Source: Corydoras sp. C115 (Eukaryota > Chordata > Actinopteri > Siluriformes > Callichthyidae). Taken from it: 64,000 nucleotides of DNA. Under the pieces are notes generated by a model. The model saw only the letters and a program-made list of their open reading frames with translations. It ran no database searches and had not been told where the DNA came from. Positions within the stretch are counted from its first letter, which is position 1, and each line of letters starts with the position of its first letter. The translations under genes were made by a program, and so were the position numbers. The stretch lies in assembly GCA_019802505.1 (NCBI GenBank), contig JAFMOC010000425.1, forward strand, positions 159,540-223,539, read 5' to 3'. Of the stretch, positions 43,408 to 53,808 are shown in pieces.

Positions 43408-44430
43408 ATGGTGAAGGCAAGAGAATGGTCCCAGAAGACAAGAGAAGAGGTTATTGCTCTTCACAAGAATGGCAATGGATATAAAAAGATTGCGAAGTTG
43501 TTAAATATTCCAAGAGACACTATCGGAAGTATCATTCGGAAGTTCAAGTTAAAGGGCACAGTGGAAACGTTACCTGGTCGTGGCAGAAAGAAGATCCTGA
43601 CCGCGACTGCTGTGCGCTACCTGAAGCGTAATGTGGAGAAAAATCCCCGCGTGACTGCTAAGGAACTGAAAAAAGACCTGTCAGATGTGGGCACTGAAGT
43701 TTCAGCTCAGACAATAAGGCGCGCACTGCATAACGAAGACCTCCATGCCAGAACTCCCAGGCGCACCCCCTTGCTGACTCCAAAGAACAAGAAAAGTCGA
43801 CTGCAGTATGCCAAAAGTCATGTGGACAAGCCACAAAGGTTTTGGGACAGTGTACTGTGGTCAGATGAAACTAAATTAGAACTGTTTGGGACAATGGACC
43901 AGCGCTATGTTTGGAGGAGGAAGAACCAGGCTTATGAACAAAAGAACACCTTGCCTACTGTGAAGCATGGCGGGGGGTCAATTATGCTTTGGGGCTGTTT
44001 TGCTTCTAATGGTACAGGAAAGCTTCAACGTGTGCAGGGTACCATGAATTCCCTTCAGTACCAGGAGATCTTGGAGGAAAATGTGATGGAGTCAGTCACA
44101 AACCTGCGGCTTGGGAGACGTTGGACCTTCCAACAGGACAATGATCCGAAGCACACATCCAAGTCCACTAGAGCATGGTTGAACATGAAAGGCTGGAACA
44201 TTCTAGAGTGGCCATCGCAATCACCAGACTTAAATCCAATTGAGAACCTCTGGTGGGACCTAAAGAAGGCAGTTGCAGTGCGCAAGCCTAAGAATGTGAC
44301 TGAACTGGAGGCTTTTGCCCATGAAGAATGGGCTAAGATACCCATAGGTCGCTGCAAGACACTTGTGTCAAGCTATGCTTCACGCTTGAAAGCTGTCATA
44401 ACTGGAAAAGGATGTTGTACTAAGTACTAA
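43408..44430 (+). CDS. Tc1/mariner transposase (DD34E), intact, copy 1
   Basis: Cut-and-paste transposase of 340 residues that would bind the element's inverted repeats and excise and reinsert it at TA sites in the nucleus. I start at the ATG at 43408 (MVKAREWSQKTRE). The in-frame codon 43396 is GTG, not ATG, so the longer 344-residue reading is unlikely in a eukaryote. Residues ~8-110 form a paired-like DNA-binding region with two helix-turn-helix stretches joined by GRGRKK (57-62). A basic segment at 104-131 may hold the nuclear localisation signal. Catalytic residues are D153 (WSDETK), D244 (FQQDNDP) and E279 (NPIENLWW), with 34 residues between D244 and E279. The glycine-rich box KHGGGSIMLWGCFAS lies at 187-201. 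The length and catalytic positions equal those I recall for Sleeping Beauty. No frameshift or stop. The protein is identical to copy 2. Confidence 0.97.
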   Translation: MVKAREWSQKTREEVIALHKNGNGYKKIAKLLNIPRDTIGSIIRKFKLKGTVETLPGRGRKKILTATAVRYLKRNVEKNPRVTAKELKKDLSDVGTEVSAQTIRRALHNEDLHARTPRRTPLLTPKNKKSRLQYAKSHVDKPQRFWDSVLWSDETKLELFGTMDQRYVWRRKNQAYEQKNTLPTVKHGGGSIMLWGCFASNGTGKLQRVQGTMNSLQYQEILEENVMESVTNLRLGRRWTFQQDNDPKHTSKSTRAWLNMKGWNILEWPSQSPDLNPIENLWWDLKKAVAVRKPKNVTELEAFAHEEWAKIPIGRCKTLVSSYASRLKAVITGKGCCTKY

Positions 44431-44453
44431 AAAATAATGTCACTAGGGAGTTG

Positions 44454-44459
44454 AATAAA
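44454..44459 (+). promoter_or_regulatory. Candidate polyadenylation signal of transposase
   Basis: AATAAA lies 23 bases after the transposase stop. It overlaps the inner repeat motif TTGAATAAAA, so it may be incidental. Confidence 0.4.
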
Positions 44460-44688
44460 ACTGATAATGATGTGAGCACAGTAAAGACATTTGTGGTTAT
44501 TCCATCATAAATATTATGTTATATTTGTCTAATTTATAAGTGCCTCTTTGATATAATTGTAAATAAGATGACTGAAATGATCCAAATCAATTTCAACTGA
44601 TCAAAACACTTTATTTCAGTGGGGGTTGAATAAATTTGATCACAACTGTAGATGGATAAATATTTATATATATTATATATTTATAAAG

Positions 44689-45008
44689 ACGGCACTGTGG
44701 CTTAGTGGTTAGCAAGTTCGCCTATCAGCAATGGGGATCCCGGTTCGAATCTCAGTCTGGGTGGAGTTTCCATGTTCTCCCTGTGTCCGCGTCCTCCGGG
44801 TTCTCTGGTTTCCTCCCACAGTCCAAAAACGTGGATTCAAGGTAAATTGAATGCTAAATAGATCCATATATAGTGTGTTTGTTTCTGTGTGAGTGTCCAG
44901 CGATAGATTGGCGACCTGCCCAGCACCCGAAACCTGTCCCCTGAATGGGCAATAGGAACCTCTCCCCCACCCATGACCCTAGTAGAGGATTAAGCGAAAG
45001 ATAAATCA
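44689..45008 (+). mobile_element. V-SINE with several small deletions
   Basis: GACGGCACTGTGGCTTAGTG to TTAAGCGAAAGATAAATCAT. The linker and the CCTGTCC..GCCCAGC segment are shortened. Moderately old. Confidence 0.9.
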
Positions 45009-45053
45009 TTGACTATATTTATACATATATATATATATATATTTTGCCAAGTT

Positions 45054-45402
45054 GGTGGCACAGTGGCTTAGTGGTTTGCATGTTCTCCTCTCAGCGCTAG
45101 GGATTCCCGGTTCGAATCCCCATCTGGGTGGAGTTTCCATGTTCTCCCTGTGTCCGCGTGGGTTTCCTCCGGGTTCTCCGGTTTCCTCCCACAGTCCAAA
45201 AACATGGATCAAGTCAATTGAGTTCTCCAAATTGCCCCATATAGAGTGTGTCTGTGTGAGTGAGTGTGTGCCCAGCGATAGATTGGCGCCCTGTCCTGGG
45301 TGTATCTGCTCAGCGCCCGAAACGTTCTCCCCTGGATGGGCATGGGGAACCCCACCGCGACCCTAATATAGGATAAAGCAGAAGATAATGGATGGATGGA
45401 TG
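45054..45402 (+). mobile_element. V-SINE, full length (reference copy)
   Basis: A good copy for describing the family. The tRNA-like head with A box (TGGCTTAGTGG) and B box (GGTTCGAATCC) spans ~45054-45122. The V-type core TGGAGTTTCCATGTTCTCC .. CCTCCCACAGTCCAAAAACA spans ~45128-45206. The linker with TTGCCCCATATAGAGTGTG and GTGAGTGAGTGTGTGCCCAG follows. The 3' region GGCGCCCTGTCCTGGGTG .. GGATAAAGCAGAAGATAATG ends in (GATG)n. The core is the part shared with fish V-SINEs such as DANA (established family knowledge). The 3' region presumably matches a partner LINE not present here. Confidence 0.95.
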
Positions 45403-46111
45403 CGAAGTGATGCCAAGTGACTGCCTCAGTGACAGAGTTGGGCTCTGTGTATAGTGCCATAGAAATCTGGATTTATTTATGTTTTTTCACTGTATGTAAT
45501 ACTTTTTTTTGCTCTTTCCCCACTGCCGTCTTCTCTTTACTGTTTCTCTTTAATAACGATGACACTCAAACCGATTATTTGCTGTTATGCCCGTCCATAC
45601 TAAGGAAAACCATGTGCCTTTAGATATTGGTTGGAACACCAGCTTTGTATTTGGCAGCAATTTGCTAACCCACCGTCTGTTTGTCAGAATGATTCGTTCC
45701 AACCTGCTCAACCTCTTTTATTAAAGAATTGTTTACAAGTTAAATGCTTTACCGCGATTGCACCATGCTTGATATACTTCTAATACACTTGCACAAGAAA
45801 GCCTTCCATGGATCCAGTTCTTTCACACAAACTGCAGACAGCACTGAGCATCTATTGTCTTTTGTTTACGTCAATGCAGCTGATGTCCACAATTTGTTAA
45901 CTGCAGTTTAAACATTGGCCAATTCACCTTCGCTGATGGTAAACTATGTGCATTTACTTAGTGATTCGAGTCTGGTTTGGGTTTTAGCTTCATCAAATCC
46001 ATTTGCTACCCCTGTTAGTTAGGTCTGGCTCCTTAGATCAGATAAAGGTTTCAGCCATTTTATATTTGTATTTATTTTATTTACAGCTCCACGCTGGAAC
46101 TCTTTATTAGT
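45403..46111. other. Unique sequence, no gene seen
   Basis: T-rich segment near 45480-45530. No supported exon. Confidence 0.5.
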
Positions 46112-46370
46112 GTCCCAGACAGCCTCAAACCATAAAATAAATACCAAACCGTATCTCAAAATAGGTGCAACACTAATACTGGTGTACTAATTGGGGCAGA
46201 TATTTTGTAGGTACAGTATTAATAGCTAAAATGTTTTTTTTAATATGTGGCTCTATATACGACTGATTCATCGTGGATTGCTTCTTTAGTCCCTTTTTTA
46301 TATCATTTTGTAAAGTCAGCTTAATAAAGAAACAATTTGAGGCCTTATTATTATTCATGAATACTACATG

Positions 46371-46685
46371 GGTGGATCGAATCCCCATCTGGGTGGAGTT
46401 TCCATGTTCTCCCCGTGTACGCGCGGGTTTCCTCCGGGTTCTCCGGTTTCCTCCCACAGTCCAAAAACATGGATCAATTCAATTGAGTACTCCAAATTGC
46501 CCCATATAGAGTGTGTATGTGTCTGTGTGAGTGAGTGAGTGTGTGCCCAGCGATAGATTGGCGCCCTGTCCTGGGTCTATTTGCCCAGCGCCCGAAATGT
46601 TCTCCCCTGGATGGGCATGGGGAACCCCCCCCCCACCCGCGCGACCCTAATATAGGATAAAGCAGAAGATAATAGATGGATGGAT
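46371..46685 (+). mobile_element. V-SINE, head truncated (unit 1)
   Basis: Begins TGGATCGAATCCCCATCTGG, lacking the A-box half. The tail is (GATG)n. Confidence 0.9.
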
Positions 46686-46692
46686 ACATGGG

Positions 46693-46845
46693 TGGATCCA
46701 TGTTCTCCCTGTGTCTTCGTGGGTTTCCTCTGGGTTCTCTGGTTTCCTCACACAGTCCAAAAACAGGGATTTGGGCTAAATTGCATGCTCTTAATTGCCC
46801 CATATAAAGTGTATGTGTCTATGTTTAAGTGAGTGTGTGCACATT
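46693..46845 (+). mobile_element. V-SINE core fragment
   Basis: GATCCATGTTCTCCCTGTG to GAGTGTGTGCACATTGA. No head and no 3' part. Ends where unit 2 begins. Confidence 0.85.
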
Positions 46846-47166
46846 GAGTCCCAGACAGCCTTAAACCATAAAATAAATACCAAACCGTATGTCAAAATAG
46901 GAGCGACACTAATACTGGTGTACTAATTGGGGCAGCTATTTTGTAGGTACAGTATTAATGGCTAAAGTGTTCGCTTTGGCTTTGGCGGAGGATCAAACTA
47001 TATCCTTAAATGCCATGTACTTTATGTTTGTTTTAATACGTGGCTCTATATACGACTGATTCATCATGGATTGCTTCTTTAGTCCCATTTTATATCAGTT
47101 AAAAGTCAGCTTCATAAAGAAATATTTTGAGGCCTCTTAATTATTTATGAATACTACATGGGTGGC

Positions 47167-47437
47167 GGGTGGCCTGGTGGCTTAGTGATTAGGGATCCAG
47201 GTTCGAATCCATGGTCTCCTTGTATCTTCGTGGGCTTCCTCTGGGTTATCTGGTTTCCTAACACAGTCCAAAATCATGGATTTGGGCTAAATTGCATGTT
47301 CTTAATTGCCCCATATAAAGTGTATGTGTCTGTTTAAGTGAGTGTGTGCACATTGATAGATCAGTGCTTTGTTCTGGGTGTATCTGCCCAGCGCCCGAAA
47401 CTTTCTCCCCTGGATAGGCATTAAGAACCCCTTTGAG
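47167..47437 (+). mobile_element. V-SINE, divergent (unit 2)
   Basis: GGGTGGCCTGGTGGCTTAG head with deletions. Shares GGATTTGGGCTAAATTGCAT with the preceding fragment, so one was copied from the other. The end is lost after GGATAGGCATTAAGAACCCC. Confidence 0.86.
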
Positions 47438-47683
47438 ACCGAGCAACTGTACAGCAACACTCTGTAACTCTTTCCTAGAGTCCCAGACAGCCTTAAACCA
47501 TAAAATAAATACCAAACCGTATGTCAAAATAGGAGCGACACTAATACTGGTGTACTAATTGGGGCAGCTATTTTGTAGGTACGGTTTGTGGTGTAGTATT
47601 AATGTCTTAAAGTCTTTGCTTTGTTTTGGCAGAGGGTCTAAAGCTAGAACACAAGCAAGTAGAAAACAGACACTGTATACTAT

Positions 47684-48030
47684 CCATCCATCCATTATCT
47701 TCCGCTTTATCCTCTATTAGGGTCGCAGTGGGGTTCCCCATGCCCATCCAGGGGAGAACGTTTCAGGCGCTGGGCAGATACACCCAGGACAGGGCACCAA
47801 TCTATCGCTGGGCACACACTCACTCACAAACACACACTCTATTTGGGGCAATTTGGAGAATTCAATTGACATGATCCATGTTTTTGGACTGTGGGAGGAA
47901 ACCGGAGAACCTGGAGGAAACCCACGCGGACACGGGGAGAACATGGAAACTCCACCAAGATTGGGATTCGAACTGGGAATCCCTAGCGCTGAGAGGAGAA
48001 CATGCTAACCACTAAGCCACCGTGCCGCCC
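47684..48030 (-). mobile_element. V-SINE, full length, outer pair member 1
   Basis: Preceded by CACTGTATACTAT (47671-47683), whose partner lies after the next SINE at 48411-48423. Confidence 0.94.
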
Positions 48031-48063
48031 CAGCCTTAAACCATTAAATATACTGGATACTAT

Positions 48064-48410
48064 CCATCCATCCATTATCTTCCGCTTTATCCTATATTAG
48101 GGTCGTGGGGGGGTTCCCCATGCCCATCCAGGGGAGAACATTTCAGGCGCTGGGCAGATACCCCCAGGACAGGACGCCAATCTATTGCTGGGCACACACT
48201 CACTCACACACACACACTCTATATGGGACAATTTGGAGAACTCAATTGACTTCATCCATGTTTTTGGACTGTGGGAGGAAACCGGAGAACCCGGAGGAAA
48301 CCTACATGGACATGGGGAGAACATGGAAACTTGACCCAGATTGGGATTCGAACCGGGAATCCCTAGAGCTGAGAAGCGAACATGCTAACCACTAAGCCAC
48401 CGTGCCGCCC
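48064..48410 (-). mobile_element. V-SINE, full length, outer pair member 2
   Basis: Followed by CACTGTATACTAT at 48411-48423. The 33-bp spacer between the two SINEs ends CTGGATACTAT, a near copy of the same target. Confidence 0.94.
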
Positions 48411-48423
48411 CACTGTATACTAT

Positions 48424-48830
48424 ACTGGGAAAAAATATATATAAAATAGTCATATTCAGTTTTAAACAATCTGTATTTAATAACCTAGTTTTCCGCTGCA
48501 AAATGAATTCGTTCACTTATTTCACGTCCTCTAATGTGCAGCAGAATCAGATTTCCATGACGTTAGTCAGTCCATGCTGGTAAAACTTGGCGAGTCTGTC
48601 TGTGGCTGCCAAAATGCATCCCCAAATGAAGCTTCTTCCAATGAAAAGAACAGTTTATGTGCTTTTTCCTTTTTATGGTATTGATCAGTCTAGTGTCTAT
48701 GTCTCCTCACTATAACTATGAACTAATCAGAGAGGGAACAAAGGAGGATGACAGTCATCATCAGATTTATTGGTTTTAACAGGACCCAAGTGGCACTGAC
48801 ACATAGAGAATATAACAACATAGCAACATT
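48424..48830. other. Unique sequence, no gene seen
   Basis: Sequence before a LINE remnant. No frame recognised. Confidence 0.55.
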
Positions 48831-48833
48831 AAC

Positions 48834-48950
48834 GATCGATATTTTCTTTGGCCTTCCTCTGCTCCTCCTGCCTTGTAATTCCATTCTCAGCATCCTTCTG
48901 CCAATATAAACCTAAACCCTCATCTGCACATGTCCACACCATCTCAATCC
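48834..48950 (-). pseudogene. LINE reverse-transcriptase C-terminal remnant
   Basis: The minus strand, in a frame with one stop, reads GLRWCGHVQMRV*VYIGRRM then LRMELQGRRSRGRPKK. The spaced motifs LRW-GHV, RRMLRMEL and RGRPK match the C-terminal end of a widespread non-LTR endonuclease/reverse transcriptase (RTE-like type, from memory). The in-frame TAG and short length make it a dead fragment. An overlapping 65-codon frame in another phase is a shadow. The clade assignment is tentative. Confidence 0.68.
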
Positions 48951-49265
48951 CGCCTTCATAATTCTGTCTCCAAAACATCCTTCCTGTGCCGTCTTGTTCG
49001 TCGTCCATTTTAACTCCACTTTTCATGAAGAGGCGTTTACATTACTTATGCATTAACTCATCTTGCAGACTCGCAAACAGCACGTGTTAGTCAGTAGGGT
49101 AGAAGCAGTTGACCTGCGGTATTATTAATATTTGGGTACAGGATGTGCTCGATTCGAAACATATTTGAAATTAATCTTCAAAAAATCTTCAGACACTGAT
49201 ATTTGCACACACTCAATGACATTTACATGGTGGTGTCATTGACTGTAATGTCTGTAATGTGCTGA

Positions 49266-49267
<2 letters not shown>
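48951..49267. other. Unique sequence, no gene seen
   Basis: May include more decayed LINE sequence (AGAGTTA..GACGGCACAGGAAGGATG on the minus strand), not identifiable with confidence. Confidence 0.45.

Positions 49268-49345
<78 letters not shown>
49268..49345. repeat. (TA)n microsatellite
   Basis: About 39 TA units. Confidence 0.95.
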
Positions 49346-49347
<2 letters not shown>

Positions 49348-49414
49348 TATTAGAATTCACACACCTTGGATAAATTCATTTTTTTTATTTATTACATAAA
49401 TAATTTATTATTTA

Positions 49415-49757
49415 GGCGGCACGGTGGCTTAGTGGTTAGCACGTTCGCCTCAGCGCTAGGGATTCCCGGTTCGAATACCCATCTGGGTGGAGTTTCCATG
49501 TTCTCCCCGTGTCTGTGTGGGTTTCCTCCGGGTTCTCCGGTTTTCTCCCACAGTCCAAAAATATTGATCAAGTCAATTGAATTCTCAAAATTGCCCCATA
49601 TAGAGTGTGTCTGTGTGAGTGAGTGTGTGCCCAGCGATGGACTGGCGCCCTGTCCTGGGTCTATCTGCCCAGCGCCCGAGACGTTCTCCCCTGGATGGGC
49701 ATGGGGAACCCCACCGCGACCCTAATAGAGGATAAAGCGGGAGATAATGAATGAATG
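49415..49757 (+). mobile_element. V-SINE, full length with 13-bp TSD
   Basis: AATTTATTATTTA at 49402-49414 and 49758-49770. Low divergence, with CCCGAGACG, CCCCACCGCGACC and GGGAGATAATGAATGAATGA, the apparently younger subtype. Confidence 0.95.
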
Positions 49758-49789
49758 AATTTATTATTTATATCTTTGAAAGTTTTTTT

Positions 49790-50084
49790 TAGCATGTTCT
49801 TCTCTCAGCGCTAGGGATTCCTGGTTCAATTCTCAATCTGCGTGGAGTTTCCATGTTCTCCCCGTGTCAGCGTGGGTTTCCTCCGGGTTCTCCGATTTAC
49901 TCAAAGTCAATTGAATTCTTCAAAATTGCCCCATATAGAGTGTGTATGTGTGTGTCTGTGTGAGTGAGTGTGTGCATAGAGGTAGATCTGCCCAGCGCCC
50001 GAAAGGTTCTCCGCTAGATAAGTGTGGGGAACCCCCCCCTCCCCCCGCGATCCTGATAGATGATAAAGTGGAAGATAATGGATA
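49790..50084 (+). mobile_element. V-SINE, 5' truncated
   Basis: Starts AGCATGTTCTTCTCTCAGCG. Part of the core (TCCCACAGTCCAAAAACATG) and of the 3' region is missing. Confidence 0.9.
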
Positions 50085-50850
50085 AACATAATTTTTTTGA
50101 TTGAATGTTTTAGACTCAATGTACTAAGTCCAGAATGAAATTTTAAAAAATCAATACATTTTATTATAATGTATTGAATAGAAATTCTTTCTTTATCTAG
50201 ACAAGCTGACCAGCATGCCCTGTTAATTTGTGAATTGATGGATGAGTTCTGTTTAGCATTCTTCAGATGTGGAGTGACTATACTTACTAAAACCTCAAAA
50301 CGCCTGAGAAACAGATGCACCATTACGTCATTTGTTTGTCAATGTGTGTGTCCAATTTTCTTTGTGCATTTGCCTCGTTCTTTAATCTCTGGGTTATGAG
50401 GTGAAACCCAGGAACTTCTCATGGTTGTGCAGTAGTGTGACATGTATATGACTTTGATAACTTGATTTGCTAAAATTGTTTTGTTTTTATTTGTTTTTTT
50501 TATTGCAAAAGTGTTTATATATTATTCTGTTAACGTTTAGGAACATATTTTGGAGCAAAAACCTGTGCCTTTGTAAGAGAAAAGTCACTCCTGTGTATTA
50601 GTGATACTTGAGGAGGCAATTGAAGACAAAATTAATTTCATTTTATAATTAAATGTCCAGAATTTTATAATAAAGTTTCAAAAAATGTAACTTCATGTTA
50701 AACGCAGTATTTGCACATCAGCAAGTTAGTGAATTTATGTGATGAGCATTGTGCATTGTAAAAAAAATGCTTTTTTATATTCGGTTTTCTTACACATATA
50801 TTTATCATATATTTATCATACTCATATATTTTCTTACACAAGTTTTACCT
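50085..50850. other. AT-rich unique sequence, no gene seen
   Basis: No supported frame. Confidence 0.55.
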
Positions 50851-50854
50851 GAAA

Positions 50855-51104
50855 ATTAACTTCATTAGTGCTCATAACTGTTTATAAAGGCTTATAAGCT
50901 CTCATTACAGGCATAAAGTTGTCATTAATTACCTCTTTAAATAAGACGGAATATATAGTGGTACATAATGACTTATAAAAGCTTATTAATGCTCTTTACA
51001 GATTTTAAGTAACGTGTAATCATCTTTTTCTGAGTAAGAATGTCTAAACATCCAAAGAATCAACCGTTGAAATAAGTTCATGTTATAATGCATTATGTCA
51101 CTTT
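50855..51104. mobile_element. Internal fragment of the 3518-4229 MITE family
   Basis: TTAGTGCTCATAACTGTTTA, TTGTCATTAATTACCTCTTT and GTTATAATGCATTATGTCAC align with 3797-4055. The terminal repeats are missing. A SINE insertion truncates the right side. Confidence 0.88.
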
Positions 51105-51411
51105 CCATCCATCCATCATCTTCCGCTTTATCCTCTATTAGGGTCGCGGGGGGTTCCATATGCCCATCCAGGGGAGAACGTTTCGGGCGCTGGGCAGATA
51201 CACTCAGATACACACTCACTCACAGAAACACACTCTATATGGGGCAACTTGGAAAACTCAATTGACTTGACTGTGGGAGGAAACCGGAGAACCCGGAGGA
51301 AACTCACGCGGACACGGGGAGAACATGGAAACTCTACCCAGATTGGGATTCGAACCGGGAATCCCTAGCGCTGAGAGGAGAAAATGCCAACCACTAAACC
51401 ACTGTGCCACC
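51105..51411 (-). mobile_element. V-SINE with linker deletions
   Basis: Landed in the MITE fragment. Lacks the CCAGGACAGGGCGCC block and the ATCCATGTTTTTG block. Confidence 0.92.
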
Positions 51412-51416
51412 AGATA

Positions 51417-51759
51417 TTCGTTCATTATCTCCCGCTTTATTCTCTATTAGGGAAGCGGTGGGGTTCCCCATGCCCATCCAGGGGAAAACGTTTCGGGCGC
51501 TGGGCAGATACACCCAGGACAGGGCGCCAATCCATCGCTGGGCACACACTCACTCACTCACACACACTCTATATGGGGCAATTTAGAGAACTCAATTAAC
51601 TTGATCCATGTTTTTGGACTGTGGGAGGAAACCGGAGAACCCGGAGGAAACCCACGCGGACACGGGGAGAACATGGAAACTCCACCCAGATTGGGATTCG
51701 AACCGGGAATCCCTAGTGCTGAGAGGAGAACATGCTAACCACTAAGCCACCGTGCCGCC
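51417..51759 (-). mobile_element. V-SINE, full length
   Basis: Same strand, 5 bp after the previous copy. The tail is very short (one ATTCGTTC). Confidence 0.93.
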
Positions 51760-52410
51760 GAATATAAATATTATTTTTACATATATATATATTTATACAA
51801 TAATGCGAACGGTAAAGACATAATAAAATACTGGTGTGTTATTAGATTAGGAATTTATGTTTATATAATATTATTATTTAAAGTTGCCCCATGCACACAC
51901 CATGTGCAATCAATGCAAAAGCATCCGTAAAAGGCTTTACATCATCGTCGTTGTCTTTGTTTAAACTGTGCCTACTGAGTTCCATCCTCAAACTGAATTC
52001 TCACATAATGTAACATCCTGCTGCTCTAGAGATCCTGTCTCTTGTTGCAGGTTGAATTCCAGAGGTTGGAATCTTGGCAGTGCTTTGACCTTCTTTTCCG
52101 GGTGGCCATCAATGCCTGACGAAAAATAACCAATAAAGCTGTCTCCATCCAGACACACACAGAGCAATGCCCTCTGTTACCGCGAGGCGTTTAGGAGACA
52201 AACCCAAAATCTGTGTGGGCCAAAACATTATTTCTCATTCCTCTCAGCAGGTGGCTACGTTTTAATTGCCTGTTCCTCCAAACCATTAAAGCTGATTATG
52301 CATTGGAAGGCCAGTTCCGCGTTTCATAACAAATGAGGCTCCAAACCCAGTGGAACCATTTTTTTATATTCCAATCAAACTGGTTTGTTTATTCCTCTTC
52401 GAAATAATGC
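51760..52410. other. Unique sequence, no gene seen
   Basis: Non-repetitive at 51880-52400. No recognisable exon. Confidence 0.5.
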
Positions 52411-52470
52411 TAATCGTTAGAGCTGGGCTTTCAGGGCTATAGCCCCGGATGTTTTGTCAGTAGCCCCGGA
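52411..52470 (+). repeat. 58-bp module, flank copy
   Basis: TCGTTAGAGCTGGGCTTTC .. TGTTTTGTCAGTAGCCCCGG repeats, inverted, in the centre of the adjoining palindrome (53809-53866). Confidence 0.85.
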
Positions 52471-52621
52471 CAGGGGCAGTTTTAGGGTTTTGAAACCTCA
52501 GGGGCTTTAGCCCAGATCCCTTATTCCCACTCTGCCCTCTTTAAAAAGTGCCCATTCATGAGGGTATTTATCCATTTTTCAAACTGTTGTTACATTCATT
52601 TTGTTTGATCAATTATTAGTT

Positions 52622-52990
52622 ATTCATTCATTCATTCATTCATTCATTTTCTTCCGCTTTATCCTCTATTAGGGTCGTGGTGGGGTTCCCCATGCCCATC
52701 CAGGGGAGAACGTTTCAGGCGCTGGGCAGATACACCCAGGACACCAGGACAGGGTGCCAATCCATCGCTGGGCACACACTCACTCACACAGACACACTCT
52801 ATATGGGGCGATTTTGAGAACTCAATTGACTTGATCCATGTTTTTGGACTGTGGGAGGAAACCGGAGAACCCGGAGGAAACACACGTGGACACGGGGAGA
52901 ACATGGAAACTCCACCCTGATTGGGATTCGAACCGGGAATCCCTAGCGCTGAGAGGCGAACGTGCTAACCACTAAGCCATCGTGCCGCCC
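52622..52990 (-). mobile_element. V-SINE, palindrome left arm, outer
   Basis: Full length with an extra CCCAGGACACCAGGACAG. Mirrors 54729-55056. Confidence 0.94.
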
Positions 52991-53001
52991 TTCGTTAGTT
53001 A

Positions 53002-53341
53002 TTCATTATCTACCACTTTATCCTCTATTAGGGTCGCGGTGGGGTTCTCCATGCCCATCCAGGGGAGAACATCTCGGGCGCTGGGCAGATAGACCCAGGC
53101 CAGGGCGCCAATCCATCGCTGGGCACACACTCACTCACACAGACACACTCTATATGGGGCGATTTTGAGAATTCAATTGACTTGATCCATGTTTTTGGAC
53201 TGTGGGAGGAAACCGGAGAACCCGGAGGAAACCCACGCAGACACGGGGAGAACATGGAAACTCCACCCAGATGGGGATTCGAACCGGGAATCCCTAGTGC
53301 TGAGAGGAGAACGTGCTAACCACTAAGCCACCATGCCGCCC
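53002..53341 (-). mobile_element. V-SINE, palindrome left arm, inner
   Basis: Bounded by TTCGTTAGTTAT on both sides, the target word also used by the outer copy. Mirrors 54368-54713. Confidence 0.94.
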
Positions 53342-53671
53342 TTCGTTAGTTATATTGGATATAATTAGATAACATGTGAAAGATGTCTGTCTGCAGTGGA
53401 GAACACATTCAGTTCTAATAAATGATGGTTCTGGATGAAACATTTTTAATAAATGAACCTGAGCTTCAGCAGAAAAGCATGAATCTGTTTTATGAGTCGG
53501 TCGCAGATGAGACAGTTTTAATGAGGTTTTGATTTGAAATACCGTAAGTTTGAGACAATTTGCGCCTTCAGAAAAATTCTGACGGTTTATGAAAACTGAG
53601 AAGCTGCTCTTTACAGCCAACATACAGTTATTACGGTAACTTTACTCCTGATACTGACGAAAAATATGTCT

Positions 53672-53673
<2 letters not shown>

Positions 53674-53711
<38 letters not shown>
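53674..53711. repeat. (CA)n, palindrome left arm
   Basis: About 19 units, the mirror of the (TG)n at 53954-54069. Confidence 0.95.
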
Positions 53712-53714
<3 letters not shown>

Positions 53715-53808
53715 CTTGGAAGCACAAACAGCTGAGGGTGACTCCATTGTTTGGTCCCGCTGCTGGAGGAGAGGCTGCAGAGAAAGCTGCTCTCATTTGA
53801 TCCGGGGC

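Larger units (their letters stand above)
43030..44650 (+). mobile_element. Tc1-like transposon, copy 1 (1617 bp, intact)
   Basis: The element is 43032-44648, flanked by the TA dinucleotide expected for Tc1/mariner insertion (43030-43031, 44649-44650). The terminal inverted repeats start CAGTTGTGATCAAATTTATT and match for 29 bases (43032-43060 against 44620-44648). Inner motifs ATTATTCAACCCC (43221-43233) and, inverted, GAGTTGAATAAAA (44448-44460) suggest the IR/DR layout of Sleeping Beauty-like elements. It carries one uninterrupted transposase gene. About ten differences, including a 1-bp indel, separate it from copy 2. All the expected parts for mobility are visible, and activity is inferred only. 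Confidence 0.97.
46112..47640. repeat. Triplicated segment (unit starts 46112, 46848, 47480)
   Basis: Each unit opens GTCCCAGACAGCCT.AAACC and TACTGGTGTACTAATTGGGG. Units 1 and 2 also share TGGCTCTATATACGACTGAT and GAATACTACATGGGTGG, the latter followed by SINE sequence. Unit 3 is short. Units 2 and 3 agree more closely with each other (CCGTATGTCAAAATAGGAGC) than with unit 1. Confidence 0.92.

Noticed and set aside
44055..44357. 100-codon minus-strand frame inside the transposase (and 57971-58273)
   Set aside because: Antisense shadow of the transposase gene, with no independent support.
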